Source: CAWJFJ01 sp963800065
Lineage (GTDB): Bacteria; Actinomycetota; Acidimicrobiia; Acidimicrobiales; UBA8190
DNA length: 64,000 bases
Direction of reading: 5' to 3'
Assembly (NCBI GenBank): GCA_963800065.1
Contig: CAWCZO010000003.1
Location: 496,001-560,000 of the forward strand
Shown here: positions 33,713 to 41,100 of the stretch, piece after piece
How positions within the stretch are numbered: the stretch's first letter is position 1
Layout: each line of letters starts with the position of its first letter
Translations under genes and position numbers: made by a program
Notes under the pieces: generated by a model
What the model was told of the DNA's origin: nothing
The model's input: the letters and a program-made list of their open reading frames with translations, nothing else
Databases searched by the model: none

Positions 33713-33757
33713 AGCAGCTGGATTGAAATTGGTTTGAAGCGGGGGGAGGACCGGTCG

Positions 33758-33794
33758 GCCGGCGGGTTCGGGATGCAGTCCCGAGCCCGCCGGC
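33758..33794 (+). terminator. Strong hairpin between convergent genes
   Basis: GCCGGCGGGTTCGGGA (33758-33773) pairs with 33779-33794 over 16 bases with one G-T wobble and a 5-base loop. It has no T tract, but its place in the 120-bp gap between two converging genes makes it a likely transcription stop for both. Confidence 0.6.
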
Positions 33795-33832
33795 ACCGCC
33801 AATTCACGGCGCCCGTTCCACCATCGGGTGCG

Positions 33833-35266
33833 TCATCCCCGAGCGCAGGACATCGACGAGTCGCGGTCGTGGCGTGACCATCCCGGCCGGTTCGTCAACG
33901 GCCAGAAGTCGCCCGTTCGCAGATCCTGTTCGTAGGGGACCGGTGGCGGGCGGCCCGCCGAGGCGTCCTGCGCCACCACGGTGACGGCGGCGAGGAGAGC
34001 ATCGACGTCGGCCTCCGTGGAGGAGATGCCGCAACTGGCGCGTACCGCTCCCGGAAGGGATCTGTGGTCACCCCTCAGCACCTCTTGGCGGTAGGTCTGG
34101 ATCTCGGGTTCGGACAGGTGGAGCAGGCGGATCAGGTACGGGTGGGCACAGAAGCAGCCGTGGCGGACGCCGATGCCCCATTCGGCGCTGAGCCGGGCCG
34201 CCACCAGCGAATGGGGAACCCCCTCGACGGTGAAGGTGGCGATGGCCAACGTTTCGGTCTCCAGTCCCGGTCCGAGGAGACGGATGCCCTCGATCTCGTG
34301 CAGCCCGGCCCGCAGCCGACGGGCCAGCAGCGCTTCATGGGCGCCGATGCTGTCCCAGCCGATGCCACCCAGCGTGCGGAGGGCGGCCTCCAACGCCACC
34401 GCCCCGACGACATTGGGTGAGCCGGCCTCCTCGCGCTCAGGGGGCTCCGTCCACACCACCTCGTCCAGGTCGACGAGATCGACGGCGCCTCCGCCGGCAA
34501 GAAAGGGGTCCCCGTCGACGAAGGTCGCACGGGGGCCGACGAGAACGCCGGTGCCGTAGGGCGCGTACATCTTGTGCCCGCTGAACGCCAGGTAGTCCAC
34601 GGCGGCTGGGAGCGGTCGGTGCGGCGCCATCTGGGCGGCGTCGAGGAAGACGGGTATGCCCCGCTCATGGGCGGCGTCGACGATGGCATCCACCGCCGGC
34701 AACCAGCCCGTCACGTTCGACGCACCGGTCAGTGACAAGAGGCGGGGCGTGGGGGATCGGTCGAGGCCGGCGACCACGTCGTCCACGCCGAAGGTGCCGT
34801 CGCGGCCGCACTCCACGTACCGCCGATGCGCCACCCGACCCCAGGGTAGGAGGTTGGCGTGATGCTCGACGACCGTGGTGAGGACGACATCATCGGGGTC
34901 GAACCGCAACCGGTAGGCCAGCTGGTTGATCGCCTCCGTCGTGTTCCGGCACATGATGGCGACGTCGTCGGTGCGGCGGTCGCCGCAGAAAGCCAGGGCG
35001 GTGGCACGGGCCGATTCGTACGCCGCCGTCGATTCACGGGACTTGAAGCCGGCTCCCCGATGCACGCTGGCATAGGACGGGACGAAGGCCGTGACGGCGT
35101 CGGCCACCGCCACGAGGGCGCTCGTCGAAGCGGCGAAGTCGAGATTGACATAGGGCCGTTCCGAACCGTCGACGCAAGGCACGGCCTCGCCGTCACCCAC
35201 GAGGCGTGCCGGGAGGTCGGGTACGGGGATGAGACCCGGGTTGATCGTCTTCGGCGGTTCCTCCAC
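33833..35266 (-). CDS. Class V aminotransferase, cysteine-desulfurase-like
   Basis: From GTG 35266 the product is 477 residues with the class V aminotransferase fold. Typical stretches are NLDFAASTSAL, HRGAGFKSRESTAAYE, EHHANLLPWGR, LLSLTGASNVTGWLP, IPVFLDAAQMAPHRPL and YLAFSGHKMYAPYGTGVLVG, in which the lysine of SGHK binds PLP. The catalytic-loop position of cysteine desulfurases is occupied by RHGCFCAHPY, giving a Cys-x-Cys pair near residue 385, so persulfide chemistry is possible. This longer branch is distinct from SufS/IscS. The open frame extends to 35524, but that part is Arg/Pro-rich and covers the start of the divergent gene at 35373. Confidence 0.8.
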   Translation of the reverse strand: MEEPPKTINPGLIPVPDLPARLVGDGEAVPCVDGSERPYVNLDFAASTSALVAVADAVTAFVPSYASVHRGAGFKSRESTAAYESARATALAFCGDRRTDDVAIMCRNTTEAINQLAYRLRFDPDDVVLTTVVEHHANLLPWGRVAHRRYVECGRDGTFGVDDVVAGLDRSPTPRLLSLTGASNVTGWLPAVDAIVDAAHERGIPVFLDAAQMAPHRPLPAAVDYLAFSGHKMYAPYGTGVLVGPRATFVDGDPFLAGGGAVDLVDLDEVVWTEPPEREEAGSPNVVGAVALEAALRTLGGIGWDSIGAHEALLARRLRAGLHEIEGIRLLGPGLETETLAIATFTVEGVPHSLVAARLSAEWGIGVRHGCFCAHPYLIRLLHLSEPEIQTYRQEVLRGDHRSLPGAVRASCGISSTEADVDALLAAVTVVAQDASAGRPPPVPYEQDLRTGDFWPLTNRPGWSRHDRDSSMSCARG

Positions 35267-35372
35267 CGGGCCCCTTCCATGGTCGCCTCGTCCTCCGGGA
35301 CGAGTGTACGGGTCGTCCCTGCGTCGCGGCGTGGTCCGGTGGGCCGGCCGCTCACCGGTACGATCACCTTTC

Positions 35373-35684
35373 GTGGAGACCGACCCTTTCGCCGGCCCGC
35401 CGGACCGTTGCCCCGGCCCCATCGATGATGGCCGACCCGGTGACGGGCACTTCGTCAACGGTGCCGATGCCATCGGTGGGGTCGAAGCGGCCCATGTCGA
35501 CGTCGACATCGAACTCGATGCCATCGAGCGGGATCTGGCCGACGTGGAGTTGGCCCTCGAACGCCTGGGAGACGGCAGCTACGGGAGCTGCGAAACCTGT
35601 GGCCAGATCCTCACCGAGGATGAGCTCGAGGCCGACCCGGCCAACCGGTTCTGCCGCACCCACCTCCCGCTCGATCTGTCGTAG
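35373..35684 (+). CDS. DksA/TraR-type zinc-finger protein
   Basis: From GTG 35373 the product is 103 residues. The core, ELDAIERDLADVELALERLGDGSYGSCETCG, is the DksA/TraR coiled-coil-plus-finger junction, followed by ILTEDELEADPANRFCRTH. The zinc site is Cys-x2-Cys then Cys-x2-His, so the last cysteine of the usual four is replaced by histidine. The coiled coil is shorter than in DksA. In actinobacteria such short forms may act on RNA polymerase, but their effect is mostly untested. The frame reaches back to 35229, but the added part is not family-like. It is convergent with the Ni-SOD gene. Confidence 0.78.
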   Translation: METDPFAGPPDRCPGPIDDGRPGDGHFVNGADAIGGVEAAHVDVDIELDAIERDLADVELALERLGDGSYGSCETCGQILTEDELEADPANRFCRTHLPLDLS

Positions 35685-35702
35685 GGACCACGGTGGCGCC
35701 GT

Positions 35703-36122
35703 TCAGGCCTTCTTGGTCTCCTTGAAGATCTTGTCGATCTCTGCGATCTGCCCGAGGAGCCCTTCAGCCACCTTGACGTCGTTCGTCTTCTTGGTCTCGC
35801 CGGCGGTCTTGGTGGCCTTCCAGAAAAGGTCACTGAGCTGTGGGTGCTTCGCCACGTGCTCGGGCTTGAAGTAGTCGGTCCACAGGACCCAGAGGTGGTG
35901 CTTGACGAGCTCGGCCCGCTGCTCCTTGATGGATACGGCGCGGCCCCTGAAGACCTCGTCGTCCGACGCGTTGAACTTCTCCATGCACGCCTTGACCGAT
36001 TCGGCCTCGATGCGGGCCTGGGCGGGGTCGTAGACGCCGCAGGGGAGGTCGCAATGGGCGTGGGCCGTCACCGGGGGGGCGAGCCGGTCAATGGTCGAGA
36101 ACAGGCGATCCACGATGCGCAT
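35703..36122 (-). CDS. sodN: Nickel superoxide dismutase
   Basis: From ATG 36122, which is preceded by GAAGGAG, the product is 139 residues. A 22-residue leader (MRIVDRLFST onwards, ending AHA) is followed by HCDLPCGVYDP, the nickel hook. After removal of the leader His23 becomes the N-terminus, and His, Cys24 and Cys28 bind nickel. The rest is a four-helix bundle ending in a Lys-rich tail, and AQARIEAESVKACMEKF is diagnostic. The enzyme dismutates superoxide in the cytoplasm or envelope. The leader must be cut by the SodX-type protease encoded divergently next to it. Confidence 0.95.
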   Translation of the reverse strand: MRIVDRLFSTIDRLAPPVTAHAHCDLPCGVYDPAQARIEAESVKACMEKFNASDDEVFRGRAVSIKEQRAELVKHHLWVLWTDYFKPEHVAKHPQLSDLFWKATKTAGETKKTNDVKVAEGLLGQIAEIDKIFKETKKA

Positions 36123-36191
36123 GTGTAGGACTCCTTCGTCCAGAGTGGGAACGTTCGGTACGGTCGCCACCTTACCCATGGGCATGGTCCG

Positions 36192-36569
36192 GTGAACCGG
36201 GCGTGGCCCGGCTTGGGGATCTCGGTACTGGTGGCCGCCGGAACCGTCGCCTGTCTCGTCCGCCCCCGGCGGGTGGCCGTCGAGGGACCGAGCATGGAGC
36301 CCACCCTCACGAGCGGTGACCGGCTCCTGGTGGTGCGCCGGACGGCTCCCCGGGTGGGCGACATCGTGGCCCTTCGTGATCCTGACGCCACCGGACGCCT
36401 GCTCGTGAAGCGGGTGGTCTCCGTCGTGGGCGGTCGGATCGCCGTCCAGGGTGACAATGCCCGCTGGAGCACCGACAGCCGTGATTTCGGACCGGTGGAC
36501 CGCCAGGCTGTCGTGGGTCGGGCCGTCTACCGCTACGGGCCGCCCGGGCGCTCGGGTCCGTTGCGCTGA
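36192..36569 (+). CDS. sodX: Nickel-SOD maturation protease, S26 type
   Basis: The 125-residue product has one N-terminal membrane segment (about residues 8-24) and the S26 signal-peptidase fold. VEGPSMEPTLTSGDRLLV contains the nucleophile Ser34, LLVKRVV contains the general base Lys73, and GDNARWSTDSRDFGPV is the third box. Small S26 enzymes next to sodN cleave the SodN leader so that the nickel hook can form. Start is GTG 36192. The two genes are divergent with 69 bp between them, so a common promoter region (perhaps with Nur/nickel control, not visible) is likely. Confidence 0.9.
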   Translation: MNRAWPGLGISVLVAAGTVACLVRPRRVAVEGPSMEPTLTSGDRLLVVRRTAPRVGDIVALRDPDATGRLLVKRVVSVVGGRIAVQGDNARWSTDSRDFGPVDRQAVVGRAVYRYGPPGRSGPLR

Positions 36570-36663
36570 GGGTGGTCGCCTCCGGGCGGCCGAGCGGTGC
36601 GCCGACCGGAATGGGGCCGCTGTCTACCGTCGGCGCGGACAAGGAGCGCGGTACAGTCGCTGG

Positions 36664-37236
36664 GTGACCACAATCGAACAGGAGCTCGAACGCCTCTTTG
36701 CTTCTGACTACCTCGACGGGGTGGAGACACGATCCCTCGACGAGGTCCGGGCCATGCGGGCCGAGTGCCAAGAGGTCGAGGAGATGGTGTCCTACCTGCG
36801 GCGGGTGGTGCAGGGCCGGCTCGACGTGGTCCACAGCTTCATCGACCACCAGGACTCCGGCCACAGCGTGGGCGATCTCGACGCCGTCGTGGAGGATCTC
36901 TCGTCGATCATCGGATCGGGCCCTGCCCGCCCGTCGGGACCCGGTCGTCTACCCTCCCAGATGTCGCCCGATATGGAGAAGGTGGACCTCACCAGGGAGA
37001 TCGACGTCGTTCTCGACGCCGACGGTATCGGCAAGCTCCCGACCATGACCGAGGACGAACTGCGGTCGATCGCCGGCCGGCTCACGGCCATCGAGGAGCG
37101 GATCTCCGACCAACGCCGGGCCCTGCACGAGAGGATCGACGTCCTCCAGGCGCAGATCGTCAGTCGGTACAAGACGGGCGAAGCCACCGTCGACGGGCTC
37201 CTCGTGCCGAGACCGCCCGGGTCTGGGAACGACTGA
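36664..37236 (+). CDS. rsiG: RsiG-type anti-sigma factor with c-di-GMP motif
   Basis: From GTG 36664 the product is 190 residues and strongly helical. The helix at 30-60 contains E39-x3-S43-x2-R46-x3-Q50-x3-D54, the exact c-di-GMP signature of RsiG, the anti-sigma factor that holds WhiG in Streptomyces when armed with c-di-GMP. A second helix at 130-165 repeats it as E144-x3-S148-x2-R151-x3-H155-x3-D159, with His in place of Gln. The two helices would form the antiparallel coiled coil that sandwiches the ligand. The sigma partner is not in the window. The gene is followed 19 bp later by an XRE regulator, so both may be co-transcribed. Confidence 0.82.
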   Translation: MTTIEQELERLFASDYLDGVETRSLDEVRAMRAECQEVEEMVSYLRRVVQGRLDVVHSFIDHQDSGHSVGDLDAVVEDLSSIIGSGPARPSGPGRLPSQMSPDMEKVDLTREIDVVLDADGIGKLPTMTEDELRSIAGRLTAIEERISDQRRALHERIDVLQAQIVSRYKTGEATVDGLLVPRPPGSGND

Positions 37237-37255
37237 GGACCAGCCGGACCGCAAG

Positions 37256-37675
37256 ATGCCCAAGCAACTGCCAGAACGGTTCGGGGACCTGGGGGCCTTC
37301 ATCCGTGAGCAGCGGAGCACGGCCCGCCTGTCCCTGCGACGGCTGTCGGAGCTGGCGGGGATCTCCAACCCCTATCTGAGCCAGATCGAGCGTGGGCTGC
37401 GGCGACCGTCGGCGGAGATCCTCCAGCAGATCGCCAAGGCGCTGCGGATCTCCGCCGAGACCCTCTATGTCCAGGCCGGGATCCTGGAGCCGGGAACGGG
37501 CCAAACCGACCTGGCCCGTGAGATCCTGGCCGATCCCTTCCTGACCGAGGACCAGAAGCAGGCGTTGATCCGGATCTATCTGTCGTTCCGGCACGAGAGC
37601 GAGTCCGGTTCTGAGGCCCACGAAGTGTCCGACGCCGGGGTCGGACACGACGAGAAGGCCACCGCCACCGGCTGA
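37256..37675 (+). CDS. XRE-family helix-turn-helix regulator
   Basis: The 139-residue product has one HTH_3 domain near the N-terminus (LGAFIREQRSTARLSLRRLSELAGISNPYLSQIERGLRRPS, with the recognition helix in NPYLSQIER) and a flexible acidic C-terminal tail. A short helical region (LAREILADPFLTEDQKQALIRIY) could bind a partner. The same order, an RsiG-like gene then an XRE gene, makes a role in developmental or envelope control plausible. No target site can be named. Confidence 0.82.
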   Translation: MPKQLPERFGDLGAFIREQRSTARLSLRRLSELAGISNPYLSQIERGLRRPSAEILQQIAKALRISAETLYVQAGILEPGTGQTDLAREILADPFLTEDQKQALIRIYLSFRHESESGSEAHEVSDAGVGHDEKATATG

Positions 37676-37707
37676 GAGCGTTCAGAGGGCAGGTAGGCTC
37701 GGCGCCG

Positions 37708-38973
37708 GTGCGCCGTCTCGCTGTGCTCTCCATGCACACCTCACCCCTCGCCCAACCGGGGACCGGCGACGGCGGGGGGATGAACGTCTACGTCCGCGAG
37801 CTCACCACGGCTTTGGCTCGTGCCGGAGTGGAGTGTGACGTCTACACGAGGGCCTGGTCGTCGAGTCTGCCCGCCACCGTCACGGTGGAGCCGGGGTTCC
37901 GCGTCCACCACGTCCCCGCTGGCCCTCTGGGGCCTGTGGCCAAGGAACGGCTTCCCGCCGTGGTGGACGAATTCACCGACAACGTCCGGTCACTGATGGT
38001 CTCGGGCGTCGGTGTCGATCCGGCGTTCCACGAGGAGACGGGCTACGACGCCCTTCACGCCAACTATTGGCTTTCGGGTCTGGCGGGTCACCGACTCAAG
38101 CACGAGCTCGACCTCCCTCTCGTGTCCACCTTCCACACCCTGGCCCGGGTGAAGGCGGAAGCCAGTCCTGAAGAGGTCTCCAGTGACGAACCTCACCGTC
38201 GGGCCGAAGCCGAGGCGACGATCATGCGGTGCTCCGAGGTGGTGCTGGCCTCGTGCAGCGTCGAGGCCTCGCAACTGGCTGACCTGTACGACTCGGACCC
38301 CGGACGCATCCGGGTGGTGGCACCCGGTGTCGATCAGGCGTTCTTCGGACCCGGACACCGGCCGCAGGCCCGCCGCGCACTGGGCCTACCGGCGGACGTT
38401 CCGCTCCTTCTGTTCGTGGGAAGGATCCAGCCCTTGAAGGGCGCCGACGTGGCCGTGAGGACGCTGGGCGCGCTGGGGGGATTCCCCGACGCCCACCTCG
38501 TCATCGTGGGCGGGCCGAGCGGACCGCGGGGCGAGGATCACCTAACACACGTGGAGGAGATGGCGCGCCGCCACGGCGTGACCGATCGGGTGCATCTGGT
38601 GCGCCCGCAACCGCACGAGTTGCTCTCGACGTACTACCGCGCTGCCGACGTCTGCGTCGTTCCCAGCCGTTCGGAGTCGTTCGGGCTGGTGGCCCTGGAA
38701 GCGGCGGCATGCGGGACGCCTGTGGTGGCCGGCGCCGTGGGGGGGTTGACCACCCTGGTCGACGACGGACACACGGGCTACCTGGTCGAGGAGCCGACGC
38801 CGGGGGCATTCGCCGATGCCGTGGGGCGCGTGCTCGGCGACCCCCTGCTCGGGGAACGGCTGGCCACGGCAGCGGTGGTTCGGGCTCGGCGTTACACCTG
38901 GACCGACGCGGCCGCCCTGTTGCGGACCACCTACGAGGAGCTCACGGCCGAGCGACTCGTGGCGTGCCGCTGA
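37708..38973 (+). CDS. mshA: MshA-like GT4 glycosyltransferase
   Basis: The 421-residue product is close in layout to MshA, the UDP-GlcNAc:1L-inositol-3-phosphate transferase that begins mycothiol synthesis. It opens with LSMHTSPLAQPGTGDGGGMNVYVRELTTALARAG, which carries the G-G-M-N-V-Y-V donor loop of MshA, and then HANYWLSGLAGHRLK, VSTFHTLARVKA, FVGRIQPLKGADVAVR and SRSESFGLVALEAAACGTPVVA. Start is GTG 37708. Other mycothiol genes are not in the window, so a related sugar-phosphate role is still possible. A YbjN-domain gene follows directly, as is common for mshA in actinobacteria. Confidence 0.82.
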   Translation: MRRLAVLSMHTSPLAQPGTGDGGGMNVYVRELTTALARAGVECDVYTRAWSSSLPATVTVEPGFRVHHVPAGPLGPVAKERLPAVVDEFTDNVRSLMVSGVGVDPAFHEETGYDALHANYWLSGLAGHRLKHELDLPLVSTFHTLARVKAEASPEEVSSDEPHRRAEAEATIMRCSEVVLASCSVEASQLADLYDSDPGRIRVVAPGVDQAFFGPGHRPQARRALGLPADVPLLLFVGRIQPLKGADVAVRTLGALGGFPDAHLVIVGGPSGPRGEDHLTHVEEMARRHGVTDRVHLVRPQPHELLSTYYRAADVCVVPSRSESFGLVALEAAACGTPVVAGAVGGLTTLVDDGHTGYLVEEPTPGAFADAVGRVLGDPLLGERLATAAVVRARRYTWTDAAALLRTTYEELTAERLVACR

Positions 38974-38974
38974 C

Positions 38975-39469
38975 CTGCCCGGATCGGTTCCCGCCCTGCC
39001 CGTCGCCGACATCGCCACCCCCGATGAGCGGGCCTCGTGCGACGCGCTCATCGAGCGGTGGGCCGCCCAGCGGCTCGCCGAAAACGGGGCCGTGGTCGCC
39101 GTCGACCGCCAGGAGGAGCTCGGACGCTGGTACCTGCGACTCCGAGGCGACGAGAAGGACTTCGTCACGGTCTGGCTCACGGTGCGCCAACGTACGTTGC
39201 ACCACGAGACGCAGGTGATGCCGGCGCCCGAGGTGAATGTGGGAGGGACCTTCGAGTATCTGCTGAAGCGCAACGCCGATCTGCATCAGATGTGTTTCGC
39301 GTTGGGGTCGGAGGACGCTGTCTACCTGGTGGGCGAAGTTCCGGTGGCGTCGGTCACCGAGGAGGAGCTCGACCGCATCGTGGGGTCGTCGCTGGCCTAT
39401 GTCGACGCATACTTCCCGACGGCGATGGCGATCGGATTCGCCGGCCGCTATCGCCGACGCCCGGTCTGA
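38975..39469 (+). CDS. YbjN-domain protein (start uncertain)
   Basis: The open frame ending at 39469 encodes a YbjN/type III chaperone-like domain: CDALIERWAAQRLAENGAVVAVD, then WYLRLRGDEKDFVTVWLTVRQRTLHHETQVMPAP, YLLKRNADLHQMCFALG, DAVYLVGEVPVASVTEEELDRIVGSSLAYVD. No ATG, GTG or TTG lies in frame between the mshA stop and the domain; CTG 38975 is the only nearby candidate. The upstream start at 38816 would overlap mshA by over 150 bp. Either a CTG is used or an indel hides the true start. In related genomes this protein follows mshA and its role is unknown. Confidence 0.65.
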   Translation: MPGSVPALPVADIATPDERASCDALIERWAAQRLAENGAVVAVDRQEELGRWYLRLRGDEKDFVTVWLTVRQRTLHHETQVMPAPEVNVGGTFEYLLKRNADLHQMCFALGSEDAVYLVGEVPVASVTEEELDRIVGSSLAYVDAYFPTAMAIGFAGRYRRRPV

Positions 39470-39768
39470 CCTCCCACGATCGAGGGCGTTCGCCCCCCCG
39501 GCCGCGTGGTTTGGCGTGTCGATCGCGCCGTGTGTCATTTCGGCGGCAGGTCGGCATTCACGCGCCACCGTGGTCGCGACTAGGGTGCGCCCCGGCACGG
39601 CCCGAGGGGTTTGAGATGCCGGTCGATCGGGGAAGTGCGACCGGTGTCCTGGGTTCCTCGGGCCGAGCCGCGCCGGGACGCGGTTTCGTTGTCGCCGTCT
39701 GCCGACACGTCGGGGGCGGACGACGTGACGAACCATCGGACAACGGTCACCTGCGTCGGTGTCGGTTG

Positions 39769-39839
39769 ACCGTCCGTTTCGGTTGCACCGTCGGTGTCGC
39801 TTAACCGTCGGAGTCGGTCGAACCGTCGGTGCCGGTCGG
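39769..39839 (+). repeat. Four degenerate 17-18-bp direct repeats in a gene-free stretch
   Basis: Units begin at 39769, 39787, 39804 and 39822, each opening with ACCGTC and close to ACCGTCGGTGTCGGTCGA. They lie in the 435-bp gene-free stretch (39470-39904) between the YbjN gene and proC. The helical spacing of 17-18 bp is not a full number of turns, so adjacent units face differently. They may be a protein-binding array or simple sequence drift. Nothing else in the stretch is recognised. Confidence 0.7.
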
Positions 39840-39904
39840 ACTCGGCGGTAGCCTTCGGCGGCGTCGACGTCCCCGGGGCGAGGTCGACGCCGGAGGAGCG
39901 GGTG

Positions 39905-40696
39905 ATGCGGCCGAGACTTGTCGTCGTGGGTGGGGGACGAATGGGGACGGCGCTGGTGGGCGGACTGGTGGCCGCCGGCTGGGACCCCGGCAGCGTCACC
40001 GTGGTCGAGGCCGACGGCGGTCGACGCTCCTCGCTGGCCGAGATCCTCGGCGGCGTCCCGGTGGTGCCGGCGCCTGTGGCCGCTGATGGTGCCGTGGTGG
40101 CGGTCAAGCCGGGCGATGCCGAGGTGGCGTGCCGGTCGCTGGCGGCAGCCGGTGCCTCCCGGGTGCTCTCGATCATGGCGGGAGTGCGCCTGGCCAACCT
40201 CGAAGACTGGCTGGGGCCCTCGGCGGCCGTGGTGCGGGCCATGCCCAACACCCCCGCCCTGGTCGGCGCCGGGGTGTCGGCCCTGGCCGGGGGCACCCGA
40301 GCCCGGGCGTCCGATGTGACCTGGGCCGAGGAGATCCTGGCCGCCGTGGGCAGCGTCGTACGGCTGCCTGAGACCTCCCTGGATGCGGCGACCGGCCTCT
40401 CAGGTTCGGGACCGGCCTACATCTTCCTCGTGGCCGAGGCGCTCATCGACGCCGGGGTCGGGGTCGGCCTGGCCCGGGAGGTGAGCCGGCGCCTCGCCCT
40501 GGGGACGATTGCCGGGGCCGCCCGGCTGCTGGTGGAGACCGGCGAGGAGCCCGAGACCCTGCGCGCCCAGGTCACCTCCCCGGGGGGAACGACCGAGGCC
40601 GGGGTGGCCCGGCTCGAGGCCAACGGGCTGCGCAGGGCGTTCGAGGAGGCGGTCAATGCCGCCACGGAGCGTTCGCGGGCCATGAGTGGGCCGTGA
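39905..40696 (+). CDS. proC: Pyrroline-5-carboxylate reductase
   Basis: The 263-residue product catalyses the last step of proline synthesis, NAD(P)H-dependent reduction of pyrroline-5-carboxylate. The Rossmann start is LVVVGGGRMGTALVGGLVAAG, followed by VVAVKPGD, VVRAMPNTPALVGAG, and the C-terminal dimer domain with LSGSGPAYIFLVAEAL and VTSPGGTTEAGV, all ProC signatures. Length is normal. ATG 39905 is preceded by GGAGGAGCGGGTG; GTG 39902 is a neighbouring alternative. It is followed by the small HTH gene, the same order as Rv0500-Rv0500A in mycobacteria. Confidence 0.93.
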   Translation: MRPRLVVVGGGRMGTALVGGLVAAGWDPGSVTVVEADGGRRSSLAEILGGVPVVPAPVAADGAVVAVKPGDAEVACRSLAAAGASRVLSIMAGVRLANLEDWLGPSAAVVRAMPNTPALVGAGVSALAGGTRARASDVTWAEEILAAVGSVVRLPETSLDAATGLSGSGPAYIFLVAEALIDAGVGVGLAREVSRRLALGTIAGAARLLVETGEEPETLRAQVTSPGGTTEAGVARLEANGLRRAFEEAVNAATERSRAMSGP

Positions 40697-40856
40697 AGGT
40701 GGACTGTCGGTGCTGTGCGGGATCTATCATAAGTCCAGGTCAGAGGGGCTTTGGCACGATCGACCGGCTCGGTCGGGTCAGATTGCCCCACGAGCATTGT
40801 TCGCCCCCTTTCCAACTTCACCCACAGTGACGTACAGTCGAATCAGGCGGAGAGGG

Positions 40857-41063
40857 GTGATTCCACTGAGTCCGGATGACGCGACGAGCGCTCGTTACCT
40901 TACGGTTCGCGAGGTGGCCAGCACGCTTCGGGTATCGAACATGACGGTCTACCGGCTGATCAACGCCGGCGACCTTCCGGCGGTGCGGGTCGGCAAGTCG
41001 TTTCGTCTCCGTGAGGACGACGTGAACCGCTACCTGTCGGACCGGTACACGCAGGCTGGCTGA
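40857..41063 (+). CDS. Small excisionase-fold helix-turn-helix regulator
   Basis: From GTG 40857 the product is 68 residues with a winged helix of the MerR/excisionase type: YLTVREVASTLRVSNMTVYRLINAGDLPAVRVGKSFRLREDDVNRYL. It is related to Rv0500A and more distantly to BldC. Although the fold is called excisionase in databases, the setting beside proC is a chromosomal, conserved one, not a mobile element. The upstream 160 bp contain TATCAT at 40726-40731, a possible -10 box. It may be a small developmental or metabolic regulator. Confidence 0.78.
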   Translation: MIPLSPDDATSARYLTVREVASTLRVSNMTVYRLINAGDLPAVRVGKSFRLREDDVNRYLSDRYTQAG

Positions 41064-41100
41064 CCAGCCTCCGACCTCCTCTCCGGGGGACGGTCCACCG

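Noticed and set aside
40857..41063. Excisionase-like protein as a sign of a mobile element
   Set aside because: No integrase, attachment site or foreign base composition lies nearby, and the gene sits beside proC as in other actinobacteria.
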